Source: Hymenobacter radiodurans
Lineage (GTDB): Bacteria; Bacteroidota; Bacteroidia; Cytophagales; Hymenobacteraceae
DNA length: 64,000 nt
Direction of reading: 5' to 3'
Assembly: GCF_004355185.1 (NCBI RefSeq)
Contig: NZ_CP037922.1
Span: 2,574,001 to 2,638,000 of the forward strand
This document shows, one piece after another, positions 1 to 9,145 of this stretch (position 1 is the first letter of the stretch; each line of letters opens with the position of its first letter). Under the pieces are notes generated by a model. The model was given only the letters and a program-made list of their open reading frames with translations, was not told the DNA's origin and made no database searches. Made by a program: the position numbers and the translations under genes.

Positions 1-2
1 AA

Positions 3-248
3 GGCAGTCTATCTATTCGCTTCGGCTTGGGCTGGGCCAAAAGCCACTCCTTCCACACCGGCCAAACGCCCGTAATGAGCTACAACCGCCAGCTGATGCA
101 GGCAATTCTCTACGATAAAGTGCAGATTGCCAAAGCCGTGAACGTGGAAATTATCAGCCTCGATGACGCTCCCAAAGGCTACGCTGAGTTTGACAGTGGC
201 GTGGCTAAGAAATTCGTCATCAACCCCCACAACATGATTCCGGCATGA
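3..248 (+). CDS. C-terminal part of a zinc-dependent formaldehyde/alcohol dehydrogenase (5' end outside window)
   Basis: The frame is open from the window edge and ends at TGA 246-248; about 81 residues are visible. The tail contains GWAKSHSFHTGQTPV, then KAVNVEIISLDDAPKGY and a KFVINPH ending, which is the C-terminal signature of the glutathione-independent formaldehyde dehydrogenase branch of the medium-chain zinc alcohol dehydrogenases. The catalytic zinc ligands and Rossmann core lie upstream of the window, so substrate cannot be assigned beyond the family. An intrinsic terminator follows at 292-325. Confidence 0.8.
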   Translation, partial: GSLSIRFGLGWAKSHSFHTGQTPVMSYNRQLMQAILYDKVQIAKAVNVEIISLDDAPKGYAEFDSGVAKKFVINPHNMIPA

Positions 249-291
249 CCGCCTTTTCTATAAATACAAATACACTGTAATTAGAAGAATG

Positions 292-325
292 AAAAAAGCC
301 CCCAGGATACTCTGGGGGCTTTTTT
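292..325 (+). terminator. Intrinsic terminator with GCCCCCAG/CTGGGGGC stem
   Basis: Inverted arms AAAAAAGCCCCCAG and CTGGGGGCTTTTTT enclose a 6-base loop. It lies 44 bases after the dehydrogenase stop. The same stem recurs at most terminators in the window. Confidence 0.9.
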
Positions 326-407
326 GTGCTTGGGAGAATAAGTAATGCAACTATACCCTACTCCACTTCTATCTACAATGTAAATGATACTCAATTTCTA
401 AAAGTTT

Positions 408-1289
408 ATGTCCTTTCCCTCTTATCCTCACCTTATTGCGTCCTTATTATTCGTGCTTGTAGCACCTTCTATTGCCTCAGCCCAAAGCGCTGCACCTAGT
501 CGCGTGACCAACGCTGCGGGCGAACCATTACCCTACGCCTCGGTAGGCATGTTAGGTAAGCCTAACGGGACGGTGGCCGATGGCAACGGCTCGTTTTCCC
601 TGGCGCCCTTTGCCTCCGCTGCGGCTTCCGACACAGTTGTCATCTCCTGCGTTGGGTATCTGCCTCAGCGTTTGACCGTGGCTCAGCTTGGCAATTTGGC
701 TGAAGTGAAACTTGTGCCTCAAGCACATACGCTGGGTGAGGTGAAGGTGCGAGCCACTGACCGGAAACGTCACCGCATTGGCAACGAGGGCAACTCCAGT
801 CTGACTGCCTACAATTTTCATCTTCGTCAGGATGAAGACCCGGTGCATAAGCCTGGGCGCGAGGTGGGCACGGTGCTGCGCGTGAAAGCCAATAGCCAAC
901 TGGAGGACGCCAATTTTTATATTCGGCACAACCACTTCCGCGACCTGCGCTTTCGGCTCAATGTGCGCACCCTGGACGACAATGACCAACCCACAACTTC
1001 TCTGCTTACCCGCGACGTACAGTTTGGCGTAGCCGATGGCGCCACCGGCTGGCAACACATCGACCTGAAACCCTACGATGTGCAGGTGGGCAACAATCAG
1101 CGGGTAATCGTAACGCTTGAGTGGTTGCAGGGAAGGCCTGACAGCAAGCGCGACTGGTATTTACTCACCATTCCTGGCCCTATTTCACCCTTGCATCGGA
1201 GCATGTACCGGGATAAGTCGGAGGACCGCTGGACCACCATGCCCGCCAACCTGAGCTTGTATGTAACGGCCCTGAGTCCGCGAAGCTGA
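408..1289 (+). CDS. Secreted carboxypeptidase-like regulatory domain protein
   Basis: The 293-residue product starts with a Sec signal peptide (hydrophobic residues about 9-25, cleavage after SIASAQ). Residues about 30-110 form a CarboxypepD_reg-like beta-sandwich: GEPLPYASV, a GTVADGNGSF turn and an ISCVGY core, ending in LGEVKV. This is the domain that precedes TonB-dependent barrels in SusC-like proteins, but no barrel follows. Residues about 110-290 are a soluble beta-rich region that I do not recognise, with several YxI and DV strands. It is flanked by a terminator upstream and an unrelated gene downstream, so probably monocistronic. A periplasmic or surface role is inferred; the molecular function is unknown. 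Confidence 0.75.
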   Translation: MSFPSYPHLIASLLFVLVAPSIASAQSAAPSRVTNAAGEPLPYASVGMLGKPNGTVADGNGSFSLAPFASAAASDTVVISCVGYLPQRLTVAQLGNLAEVKLVPQAHTLGEVKVRATDRKRHRIGNEGNSSLTAYNFHLRQDEDPVHKPGREVGTVLRVKANSQLEDANFYIRHNHFRDLRFRLNVRTLDDNDQPTTSLLTRDVQFGVADGATGWQHIDLKPYDVQVGNNQRVIVTLEWLQGRPDSKRDWYLLTIPGPISPLHRSMYRDKSEDRWTTMPANLSLYVTALSPRS

Positions 1290-1371
1290 GCGCTAACCTC
1301 GCCGGGTGGCGTGCGTAGGTATTGGGGGGCTTTTTTGGTCTCGCCTTGATATTCTAACTCTCTCCCTAGCT

Positions 1372-1725
1372 ATGAGCCTCACGCTAAATCCAACCGCCGT
1401 CGCCTTTGCCAAACATCTCATCGAGGAAGGCAAATTTAAAAACGACCAGGGCCACTGGGGCCAGCACAACCCCAATACCTCCGCCCAAAACAATTACCTC
1501 AGCAAGCATGAGATGGAAGAATACGGGCAGTGGCACTTAGGCCTCGATATGACCAAAGCTGAAGACACCAAAGGCCGTTACCACTTCCCTTACGGCGACT
1601 TTAAAACCGTGCACCGCGACGGACTGATTGCCGCCAAAGAGCGCGCCGCCCAGCAAGGCTACACCGAAATCGAAGAGGCCGCTGACAAGCTGCTACAGAT
1701 ACTAGAGGAAAAAGCAGCGAGGTAA
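1372..1725 (+). CDS. Conserved small cytoplasmic protein of unknown function
   Basis: The frame is open from 1306, but ATG 1372 is preferred because residues after it match a widespread family of about 100-120 residues and the upstream part encodes a motif-derived segment. The 117-residue product carries the family hallmark WHLG(L/I)D, then EDTKGRYHFPYGDF and VHRDGL, with an alternating acidic/basic helical C-terminus. There is no signal peptide or membrane segment. No biochemical function is known to me for this family. A solitary GGGGGGCTTTTTT motif lies 42 bases upstream and another lies 2 bases past the stop, neither with a pairing arm. Confidence 0.7.
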   Translation: MSLTLNPTAVAFAKHLIEEGKFKNDQGHWGQHNPNTSAQNNYLSKHEMEEYGQWHLGLDMTKAEDTKGRYHFPYGDFKTVHRDGLIAAKERAAQQGYTEIEEAADKLLQILEEKAAR

Positions 1726-1767
1726 GCGGGGGGCTTTTTCAGGGCATATTTTGCGTACTTTTAACTT

Positions 1768-2369
1768 ATGCGTAATCCATTCGAATCCGGCGGCATACTT
1801 CTGGGGGCTCTTACTTAGAGCGCATGAGCGATGATGAGTTCTTCGACTTCTGCCAGCAGCATCCCAACCTGCGCATCGAGCGCACGGCCAATCATGAAAT
1901 CATCATTATGTCGCCTACTGGCAGCCGCTCCGGCAAACGCAACGCCCGCCTCATTTTTCAACTTGGCAAATGGTGTGAGCAGCACCAAAATCTAGGTGAA
2001 TACTTCGATTCCAACACCGGCTTCACTCTCCCCGATGGCTCTGTGCTGTCGCCGGATGCGTCCTGGGTTTCAGCCGGCAAATGGAACGCTCTGACTGTGG
2101 AGCAGCAAGATAAGTTTGCGCCAGTCTGCCCGGAGTTTGTGGTCGAATTGAAGTCAGCTACAGACTCGACGAAAACACTGCAAGCCAAGATGCTGGACTG
2201 GCTGCGCAATGGCGCGCAACTGGCGTGGCTCATCGTGCCCGAAGACGAAACTGCCTACATCTACCGTCCCGGCCAATCGGAGCCGGACGTCGTGCAAGGC
2301 TTTGAGAACGAACTTTCCGGTGAAGCGGTTCTGCCGGGACTTCTACTGCGACTAGCGGAACTGCGGTAA
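1768..2369 (+). CDS. Uma2 family (DUF820) restriction-endonuclease-fold protein, frameshifted near its start
   Basis: As written the frame starts at ATG 1824. Reading from ATG 1768 gives MRNPFESGGILLGA and then a stop; adding one G to the G5 run at 1803-1807 joins it to GSYLERMSDDEFFDFCQ, which supplies the N-terminal segment the family normally has. The body shows the PD-(D/E)XK-like core: N-terminal Glu/Arg strand, LPDGSVLSPDASWV, then PEFVVELKSATDS with the catalytic E-x-K, followed by KMLDWLRNGAQLAWLI. Uma2 proteins are abundant and mostly uncharacterised. I infer a homopolymer undercall rather than a truncated gene, since everything downstream is intact. Confidence 0.75.
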
Positions 2370-2411
2370 GTTTGCCACCATTGCGTAATTCTCAAGTAGA
2401 ATCAAAACTAG

Positions 2412-2786
2412 ATGGATGAACCAAATTCGGCTCCTACACCTGAAGTTGTTACTCGCGTACTGGAAACACTAGACTTTAAATTACCAGATTGGTATATAAA
2501 CGAGCTTTCAAAGACTCATGATCTTGTCTTCGATTTTGAAGATGGAAAGTATTTAAAATTGTGGCCAATCGCTGAGGTACTTGAACTGAATCGGGCTTAC
2601 AATGCCGATGAATTCTATCCAAACTTTTTTCTGATAGGAACTGATGGAGGTGGCGAAGCTTGTGCAATCGAAAAGCAAAGTGAAAGCGTTTACTTTATTC
2701 CTTATATCGGTTGTCTTCCTGATGATGCTATCTATGTAGGAAAGTCGCTTGAGGATCTGATTGAATACTTACAAGTGCCTTGGTAA
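2412..2786 (+). CDS. SMI1/KNR4 (SUKH) superfamily protein
   Basis: The 124-residue acidic protein has the SUKH layout: a helical N-terminus, LPDWYINELSKTHD, a buried LWPIAEVLELN segment, FYPNFFLIGTDGGGEACAI, and a C-terminal helix beginning KSLEDLIEYL. SUKH domains commonly act as immunity proteins beside polymorphic toxins, but no toxin gene is present next to it. Base composition is clearly more AT-rich than icmF downstream, which suggests recent acquisition. It ends in its own terminator. Function as an orphan immunity or housekeeping SUKH protein is inference. Confidence 0.75.
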   Translation: MDEPNSAPTPEVVTRVLETLDFKLPDWYINELSKTHDLVFDFEDGKYLKLWPIAEVLELNRAYNADEFYPNFFLIGTDGGGEACAIEKQSESVYFIPYIGCLPDDAIYVGKSLEDLIEYLQVPW

Positions 2787-2787
2787 C

Positions 2788-2819
2788 AAAAGCCCCCGCT
2801 AACGCGCCGGGGCTTTTTT
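2788..2819 (+). terminator. Intrinsic terminator after the SUKH gene
   Basis: AAAAGCCCCCG pairs with CGGGGCTTTTTT around a short loop, starting 2 bases after the stop codon. Confidence 0.88.
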
Positions 2820-2859
2820 CGTACCTTAGCCCCTCTTACCCCACCCCATTCCACCCGCT

Positions 2860-5800
2860 ATGCAAGTTGCTCCCGTAGCTCCCTATAAACCCCAGCATCA
2901 TATCCGCATTGTGACGGCGGCGGCCCTGTTCGACGGCCACGACGCGGCCATCAACGTTATGCGCCGCATCATTCAGAGCAGCGGCGCCGAAGTTATTCAC
3001 CTGGGCCACAACCGCTCGGTGCAGGAAATCGTGGACTGCGCCATTCAGGAAGATGCTCAGGCTATTGCCATTACCTCCTACCAAGGCGGGCACAACGAGT
3101 ACTTTAAGTACATGCACGACCTGCTGAAGGAGCGCGGCGCGGGCCACGTGCGCATCTTCGGTGGCGGTGGCGGCGTGATTCTGCCCAGCGAAATTGCCGA
3201 GCTGCAAGCCTACGGAATCGAGCGCCTCTACTCGCCCGACGACGGCCGCGCTATGGGTTTGCAAGGCATGATCAATGACCTGTTGCAGCGCTGCGACTTC
3301 CCCACCGGCCAGAACCTGAACGGTGAGGTGAGCCACGTAAAAGAGAAAGACGCTCGCAGCATCGGCCGCCTGATTTCGGCTGCTGAAAACTTCCCCGAGG
3401 AGTTCGAGCGCGTGAAGAGCCAGCTCGTGGCGGAGTTTCAGCAGCAGGAAAAAGCCCCCCACAGCGGTAACGGCGCCACGCAGCAAGCTGCCACTGGCGA
3501 CACAGACGTAGCCACGCGCACCGCTCCTATTCTGGGCATTACAGGTACGGGCGGCGCGGGCAAATCCAGCTTAGTAGATGAGTTGGTGCGGCGCTTTTTA
3601 ATGGACTTCCCCGAGAAGACCATTGCCATTATTTCCGTGGACCCCAGCAAGCGCAAAACTGGCGGGGCCCTGCTCGGCGACCGGATTCGGATGAACTCCA
3701 TCAACTCGCCGCGGGTGTACATGCGCAGCCTGGCCACGCGCCAGAGCAACCTGGCCCTGAGCAAGTACGTGCAGGACGCCGTGGACGTGGTACGGGCCGC
3801 CAACTACGACCTTATCATCCTCGAAACCAGCGGCATCGGCCAGTCCGACACTGAAATCATCGAGCACTCCGACGCCAGCCTCTATGTAATGACGCCAGAG
3901 TACGGCGCGGCCACCCAGCTCGAGAAGATCGACATGCTGGACTTCGCCGACGTTATTGCCCTCAACAAGTTCGACAAGCGCGGCGCCCTCGATGCTCTGC
4001 GCGACGTGCGCAAGCAGTACCAGCGCAACCACGGCCTCTGGGACCAACCTTTGGATTCGCTGCCCGTGTTTGGCACCATCGCTTCTCAGTTTAACGACCC
4101 CGGCATGAACCGCCTGTACCGGGCCGTCCTGAGTATGTTGGAGAAAAAGACGGGGGCCACTTTTGCCTCCCAGCTCGAAACCACCACGGAGGACTCGGAG
4201 AAGATCTACATCATTCCGCCCCACCGCACGCGTTACTTATCTGAAATCGCTGAAACCAACCGCAATTATGATATTTGGGTACAGAAGCAAGCCGAAGTGG
4301 CCCAGCAGCTTTACGGCCTCGACCAAAGCCTCAACGCCGTTAGAAGCCTCCAGTCCGGCGGATCTGGTGCCGGCAGCGGGAGCAGCAGCAACGGAACCGA
4401 CCCCGGATCACTCGTGGCCGGCTTGGAGAGCACATTCCAGGAAATCAAGCTCCGGCTCGATGGTCAGAACTGGAAAATCCTGGAGACCTGGCCGCAGAAG
4501 GTAGCCGCCTACAAAGCCCCCGAGTTCGTCTTTAAGGTGCGCGACAAGGAAATCCGCATCCTGACGCACACCCAAAGCCTGTCGGGACAGCAAATTCCAA
4601 AAGTGAGCATGCCCCGCTTCACGGCCTGGGGCGACTTGCTGCGCTGGCAGCTCCAGGAAAACGTGCCCGGCGAGTTTCCGTACACGGCCGGCGTGTTTCC
4701 GTTTAAGCGCGAAGGCGAAGACCCCACCCGGATGTTTGCGGGCGAAGGTGGCCCCGAGCGCACCAACCGCCGCTTCCACTACGTGAGCATGGGCTTGCCC
4801 GCCAAGCGCCTGAGCACGGCCTTCGACTCGGTGACGCTCTACGGCGAAGACCCCGACCACCGACCCGACATTTACGGCAAAATCGGTAACGCTGGGGTGA
4901 GCATCTGCTGCCTCGACGACGCCAAGAAGCTCTACTCCGGCTTCAACCTAGCCAACCCGAGCACATCGGTGTCCATGACCATCAATGGTCCGGCCGCGCA
5001 CTTGGCCGCCTTCTTCATGAATGCCGCCATCGACCAGCAGTGCGAGCTCTATATAAAGGAGCACGGGCTGGAGCAGGAAGTAGAAGCCAAGATCAACCAG
5101 ATTTATCAGGACAAAGGCGTGGTGCGCCCCAGCTACCAGGGCGAGCTGCCCGCCGGCAACGACGGCCTCGGTCTGATGCTGCTCGGCGTGACCGGCGACC
5201 AGGTTTTGCCCCCCGATGTGTACGCCACCATCAAAGCCCGCACGCTGAGCCAGGTGCGCGGCACCGTGCAGGCCGATATTCTGAAAGAAGATCAGGCCCA
5301 GAACACCTGCATCTTCAGCACCGAGTTTGCCCTTCGCCTCATGGGCGACGTGCAGGAGTACTTTATTAAGGAGAAGGTCCGCAACTTCTACTCGGTCAGT
5401 ATTTCGGGCTACCACATTGCTGAGGCCGGCGCCAACCCCATCACCCAGTTGGCCCTCACCCTAAGCAATGGCTTCACCTTCGTGGAGTACTACGTGAGCC
5501 GCGGCATGGACGTGAACGACTTCGCGCCCAACCTGAGCTTCTTCTTCTCCAACGGCATCGACCCCGAGTACGCGGTTATTGGCCGCGTGGCACGCCGCAT
5601 CTGGGCCAAGGCTATGAAGCTGAAGTACAACGCCAACGCCCGGAGCCAGATGTTGAAGTACCACATCCAGACGTCGGGCCGCAGCCTGCACGCCCAGGAA
5701 ATCGACTTCAACGACATCCGCACCACGTTGCAGGCCCTCTACGCCATCTACGACAACTGCAACTCCCTGCACACCAACGCCTACGATGAGGCCATCACCA

Positions 5801-6357
5801 CGCCCACCGAGGAATCGGTGCGCCGGGCCATGGCTATTCAGCTTATCATCAACCGGGAGTTGGGTTTAGCCAAAAACGAGAACCCGCTGCAAGGCTCCTT
5901 CATTATCGAGGAGCTAACCGACCTGGTAGAAGAAGCGGTGTTGCTGGAGTTTGACCGCATCACGGAGCGCGGCGGCGTGCTGGGCGCCATGGAAACCATG
6001 TACCAGCGCGGCAAGATTCAGGAGGAAAGCCTGCACTACGAGATGCTCAAGCACACGGGCGAGTACCCCATCATCGGCGTGAACACTTTTCTCTCCTCCA
6101 AAGGCTCGCCTACGGTGCTGCCCGCCGAGGTTATCCGCGCCACGGAAGAGGAAAAGCAGTATCAAATCACGATGCTCAACAACCTCCACGCCCGCAACGA
6201 AGGCACCACGGAGCAGCGCCTGAAGCAGCTTCAGCAAGTAGCCGTGCAGAATGGCAACCTGTTCGAGGAGCTAATGGAAACGGTGAAATTCTGCTCGCTG
6301 GGGCAGATTACGAATGCATTGTTCGAGGTTGGGGGGCAATATCGACGGAATATGTAA
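2860..6357 (+). CDS. icmF: Fused isobutyryl-CoA mutase with built-in G-protein chaperone (IcmF)
   Basis: IcmF interconverts isobutyryl-CoA and n-butyryl-CoA using coenzyme B12 and repairs its own cofactor with a GTPase domain. Order in the 1165 residues: N-terminal B12-binding domain ([10 protein letters not shown] near residue 27, with the cobalt-binding His, and [11 protein letters not shown]); MeaB-type GTPase with Walker [10 protein letters not shown] near 228-236, [19 protein letters not shown] near 265, ETSGIGQSD near 321 and NKFD near 369; a Gly/Ser-rich linker near 497-515; then the mutase barrel ([23 protein letters not shown]). It is slightly longer than typical IcmF, mainly through the linker. 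It sits alone between two terminators. Related acyl-CoA mutases are excluded by the internal GTPase. Confidence 0.95.
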   Translation: MQVAPVAPYKPQHHIRIVTAAALFDGHDAAINVMRRIIQSSGAEVIHLGHNRSVQEIVDCAIQEDAQAIAITSYQGGHNEYFKYMHDLLKERGAGHVRIFGGGGGVILPSEIAELQAYGIERLYSPDDGRAMGLQGMINDLLQRCDFPTGQNLNGEVSHVKEKDARSIGRLISAAENFPEEFERVKSQLVAEFQQQEKAPHSGNGATQQAATGDTDVATRTAPILGITGTGGAGKSSLVDELVRRFLMDFPEKTIAIISVDPSKRKTGGALLGDRIRMNSINSPRVYMRSLATRQSNLALSKYVQDAVDVVRAANYDLIILETSGIGQSDTEIIEHSDASLYVMTPEYGAATQLEKIDMLDFADVIALNKFDKRGALDALRDVRKQYQRNHGLWDQPLDSLPVFGTIASQFNDPGMNRLYRAVLSMLEKKTGATFASQLETTTEDSEKIYIIPPHRTRYLSEIAETNRNYDIWVQKQAEVAQQLYGLDQSLNAVRSLQSGGSGAGSGSSSNGTDPGSLVAGLESTFQEIKLRLDGQNWKILETWPQKVAAYKAPEFVFKVRDKEIRILTHTQSLSGQQIPKVSMPRFTAWGDLLRWQLQENVPGEFPYTAGVFPFKREGEDPTRMFAGEGGPERTNRRFHYVSMGLPAKRLSTAFDSVTLYGEDPDHRPDIYGKIGNAGVSICCLDDAKKLYSGFNLANPSTSVSMTINGPAAHLAAFFMNAAIDQQCELYIKEHGLEQEVEAKINQIYQDKGVVRPSYQGELPAGNDGLGLMLLGVTGDQVLPPDVYATIKARTLSQVRGTVQADILKEDQAQNTCIFSTEFALRLMGDVQEYFIKEKVRNFYSVSISGYHIAEAGANPITQLALTLSNGFTFVEYYVSRGMDVNDFAPNLSFFFSNGIDPEYAVIGRVARRIWAKAMKLKYNANARSQMLKYHIQTSGRSLHAQEIDFNDIRTTLQALYAIYDNCNSLHTNAYDEAITTPTEESVRRAMAIQLIINRELGLAKNENPLQGSFIIEELTDLVEEAVLLEFDRITERGGVLGAMETMYQRGKIQEESLHYEMLKHTGEYPIIGVNTFLSSKGSPTVLPAEVIRATEEEKQYQITMLNNLHARNEGTTEQRLKQLQQVAVQNGNLFEELMETVKFCSLGQITNALFEVGGQYRRNM

Positions 6358-6377
6358 GGATATTTTGTTCCTGTATG

Positions 6378-6415
6378 AAGCGCCTCCGTACATTGTCTGT
6401 ACGGAGGCGCTTTTT
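6378..6415 (+). terminator. Intrinsic terminator after icmF
   Basis: Perfect 15-base arms, AAGCGCCTCCGTACA and TGTACGGAGGCGCTT, followed by TTT. It starts 20 bases after the icmF stop and does not use the GCCCCC stem. Confidence 0.92.
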
Positions 6416-6423
6416 ATTGACTT

Positions 6424-6951
6424 ATGGAGACAATACAGGTTTCTTTTACTGAATTACGCAGAACCACTCAACGAGTAATAACCTTTATGCAGGTTGAGTA
6501 CTGGTTAGAAGCTGATAGTGGTCTAAGAACTGCTATTGAGGATGATTTGGGAATTACAGGTCTAGATGCCGAAGAATTACTAAAAGCATTTTCAAAACAA
6601 TTTGATACAGACCTCACTGATTTAAACTTCGATCAATACTTTGCATCCGAAGGGATGGAGATTAATAGCCTTAAAGGCGTTTTACTAGCACCGATAGCTA
6701 TAGCGTTCTGTGCGCTACTTCTGGTCTGGTTTTTTGTGCAATGCCTATTAAGTCTACTAGCACTGCCTTTTGATAAGCAAGAGGCAAGAAAGGTGTTTGA
6801 GTTTAGTTTAATAGGTAAATGGGGGCTTTACAGCCGACGTCGGTGGCCTAATACGCATCCAGAGACAACATTTAATATTGGTGATTTAGTAGCATCTGCC
6901 GCTGCTGGGCACTTTGTGAAGCGGGAGCGGGTACGCTTTGTCTTAGTATAA
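6424..6951 (+). CDS. DUF1493-like acyl-carrier-fold protein with a membrane anchor
   Basis: Residues about 20-85 resemble DUF1493 (acyl-carrier-protein-like fold): DDLGITGLDAEELLKAFSKQF then FDQYF. Residues about 95-125 are a long hydrophobic stretch (APIAIAFCALLLVWFFVQ and onward), probably one or two membrane segments, followed by a basic C-terminus. DUF1493 proteins have no firmly known function. The gene is much more AT-rich than its surroundings and is wedged between the icmF terminator and the RAYT/REP element, so horizontal acquisition is plausible. Start ATG 6424 comes 9 bases after the terminator, so the promoter may lie within icmF. Confidence 0.65.
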   Translation: METIQVSFTELRRTTQRVITFMQVEYWLEADSGLRTAIEDDLGITGLDAEELLKAFSKQFDTDLTDLNFDQYFASEGMEINSLKGVLLAPIAIAFCALLLVWFFVQCLLSLLALPFDKQEARKVFEFSLIGKWGLYSRRRWPNTHPETTFNIGDLVASAAAGHFVKRERVRFVLV

Positions 6952-6954
6952 TCC

Positions 6955-7141
6955 CCACTGGCGCGAGCTTGTAGCTCGTGCCTAACCTTGAGGTGGAGGT
7001 TGTACCTCCACTGCCGCAAAAGCGGCAAACGGTGACCGCGCCGCCTGGGTAATCCGGGCGGCGTTGTCGTTCTGGCGGGGGAAGCGCAGCCTCCCGGCAT
7101 GGCTGGTCACGAGTTACGCTGCGCTAAACTCGCGCCAGTGG
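6955..7141. repeat. REP/BIME-like palindrome array upstream of a RAYT
   Basis: The element is bounded by perfect 13-base inverted ends, CCACTGGCGCGAG (6955-6967) and CTCGCGCCAGTGG (7129-7141). Inside are consecutive hairpins: CGAGCT/AGCTCG at 6964-6978, GTGGAGGT/ACCTCCAC at 6993-7011, TGCCGC/GCGGCA at 7012-7027, CGCCGCC/GGCGGCG at 7039-7063, a G-rich imperfect stem at 7077-7095, and CGAGTT/AACTCG at 7110-7132. Such arrays are the substrates of REP-associated tyrosine transposases, one of which follows at 7190. No second copy was found in the window. Confidence 0.8.
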
Positions 7142-7189
7142 AGAGCCATTGCGTTATGTGGTGTTTGGATAATCCTGCATCTTGCTGGC

Positions 7190-7738
7190 ATGAGTGAGAA
7201 GTATAAGATTCAGGATTCGCAGAAGCTCTACTTTGTCTCCTTCGCTACTGTTAGCTGGATTGATGTTTTTACGCGGCGGCTTTACAACGACATCTTCGTG
7301 GATAGTCTGCGCTATTGCCAGCAGCACAAAGGGCTGGAGCTTTACGCGTGGTGCCTGATGACTAATCACGCCCACCTGATTATCAGCAGCGCCCACGATA
7401 ACCTGTCGGCTATTCTTCGTGATTTGAAGCGCCATACTTCCAAGAGTATTCTGAAAGCCATTCAGGAAAACGACCAGGAAAGTCGCCGCGAGTGGATGCT
7501 GTGGATGTTTGGCCGGGCTGGGCAGCGCAATGCCCACAATGAGCAGTACCAGTTTTGGCAACAAGACAATCACCCTATCGAGCTACACTCCTATCAGCTC
7601 CAACGCCAGCGCCTCGACTACTTGCACCGCAACCCAGTTGTAGCCGGTTTTGTAGACGTGCCGGAAGATTTTCTCTACAGCAGCGCCCGCAGTTATGCCG
7701 ACCGGCCCGGCTTGCTGGATGTGTTGTTTATTGGTTAA
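7190..7738 (+). CDS. REP-associated tyrosine transposase (RAYT, IS200/IS605-like Y1 superfamily)
   Basis: ATG 7190 is chosen over the upstream frame because the earlier part is the palindrome array; the product is 182 residues. It carries the HUH metal motif in CLMTNHAHLI and the C-terminal region QRLDYLHRNPVVAGFVD typical of RAYTs. The candidate catalytic Tyr lies in that helix or in the YSSARSY that follows. RAYTs nick and join single-stranded REP hairpins and are usually single-copy and domesticated rather than freely mobile. The frame is intact, so the protein may be active. The REP-like array immediately upstream supports the assignment. Confidence 0.88.
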   Translation: MSEKYKIQDSQKLYFVSFATVSWIDVFTRRLYNDIFVDSLRYCQQHKGLELYAWCLMTNHAHLIISSAHDNLSAILRDLKRHTSKSILKAIQENDQESRREWMLWMFGRAGQRNAHNEQYQFWQQDNHPIELHSYQLQRQRLDYLHRNPVVAGFVDVPEDFLYSSARSYADRPGLLDVLFIG

Positions 7739-7768
7739 GAAAAGCCCCCAGATTCAACCCACTACCCT

Positions 7769-8960
7769 ATGCCCCGAATTCTACCCGTCATTGTGCTGGC
7801 CCAGTTCTTATGCACCTCACTCTGGTTTGCGGGCAATGCCATAGCGGCGGATTTGGCGGCCACCTTGCAGCAGCCTCCCACCTTTGTAGCCCTTCTGACG
7901 AGTGCTGTCCAGCTAGGATTTATTTCCGGCACGCTGGTATTTGCCTTGCTTGCCATTGCCGACCGCTTTTCACCGTCGCGGGTGTTCTTCTTCAGCGCTT
8001 TGGCGGCCGCGCTGTGCAACCTGGGCATTAACCTCCCCGGTGTGGAAGCCGGCAGTTTGCTCGCCTTCCGCTTTTTGACCGGCTTTTTCCTGGCGGGCAT
8101 TTACCCGGTGGGGATGAAAATAGCCGCCGATTACGCGCAGGCGGGTTGGGTAAATGGCTGGGATTCTTGGTAGGGGCGCTGGTGCTGGGCACTGCTTTCC
8201 CGCATCTACTGAAGAGCATTACGGCGCAGCTGCCGTGGCAATACGTGGCCCTGGCTACCTCGGGCCTGGCAGTGCTCGGCGGCCTGGCCATGCTCCTGCT
8301 GGTACCCGACGGCCCGTACCGCCGCACCGGGCAACGCCTGCAGCTCACCACTTTTCTGAGCGGCTTTCGGTTGCCGCGCTTCCGGGCCGCCGCCTTCGGG
8401 TATTTCGGCCATATGTGGGAGCTGTACACCTTCTGGGCCTTTCTACCGCTCATGCTGACGACCTACAACAGCGCCCACCCCAACGCCAACTTGCCGGTGT
8501 CCTTCTTGTCGTTTCTGCTGATTGGGGCGGGTGGCTTGGCGTGCATGGGCAGCGGGCTACTCTCGCGGATAATTGCCCCCGCACGGTAGCCACCACGGCG
8601 CTGGCCTTGTCGGGGCTGTGCTGCTTGGTGTCGCCGCTGGTGCTTCGCAGCCAGTCGGGGGGCTTTTTTCTGAGCTTTTTGTTTGGTTGGGGAATGGTAG
8701 TCGCTGCCGATTCGCCCATGTTCTCCAGCCTGGTGGCCCAAAGCGCGCCGGACGCTTCCCGCGGCACCGCCCTAACTATCGTAAACTGTATCGGTTTTGC
8801 TATTACTGTAGTCAGTATACAGTTCACGAGTTGGCTTAGTGGCTTTGTGCAGGTCCAGGATCTTTACTTGCTGCTGGCTGTAGGTCCGGCGCTGGGGTTG
8901 CTGGCACAGCTGGGCAGCCGGCCGAAGCTAGCTCCGGCTCCAACTGGCCCAAAATCGTAG
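7769..8960 (+). pseudogene. MFS transporter, reading frame broken twice
   Basis: Three consecutive frames give one major facilitator protein of about 397 residues. Segment 1 (7769 to about 8147) has membrane helices and the loop GMKIAADYA. Segment 2 (about 8148-8575) continues GKWLGFLVGALVLG. Segment 3 (to 8960) reads TVATTALALSGLCC and the last helices. Rejoining needs one base in GGGTT at 8143-8147 (restoring AGLGK) and one C in the C5 run 8576-8580 (restoring IAPRTVATT). Both changes are missing bases in short runs, so sequencing error is likelier than decay, but two hits in one gene leave real inactivation open. The substrate is unknown. The next gene also has two such breaks. Confidence 0.75.
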
Positions 8961-9145
8961 CACTCAACTATCCTTTTGTAGAGACTACTTCGCCTCTGCT
9001 GCACTAGGGGCATAATGAAACGCACCGCTTGAAGCAATCTGAGTATCAGTTATTTTCAGGCAACTATAACGGCGCTACTCCCATCTTGCGCTGTAGTAAT
9101 TGCTGTGGCTTCCATTGCCTCTGGGGGCTTTTTTACTTGCCTTGT

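Noticed and set aside
2836..4860. Long antisense frames opposite icmF (for example 216 and 208 codons on the minus strand)
   Set aside because: They mirror the third-base GC bias of icmF, show no family motifs and lack plausible starts.
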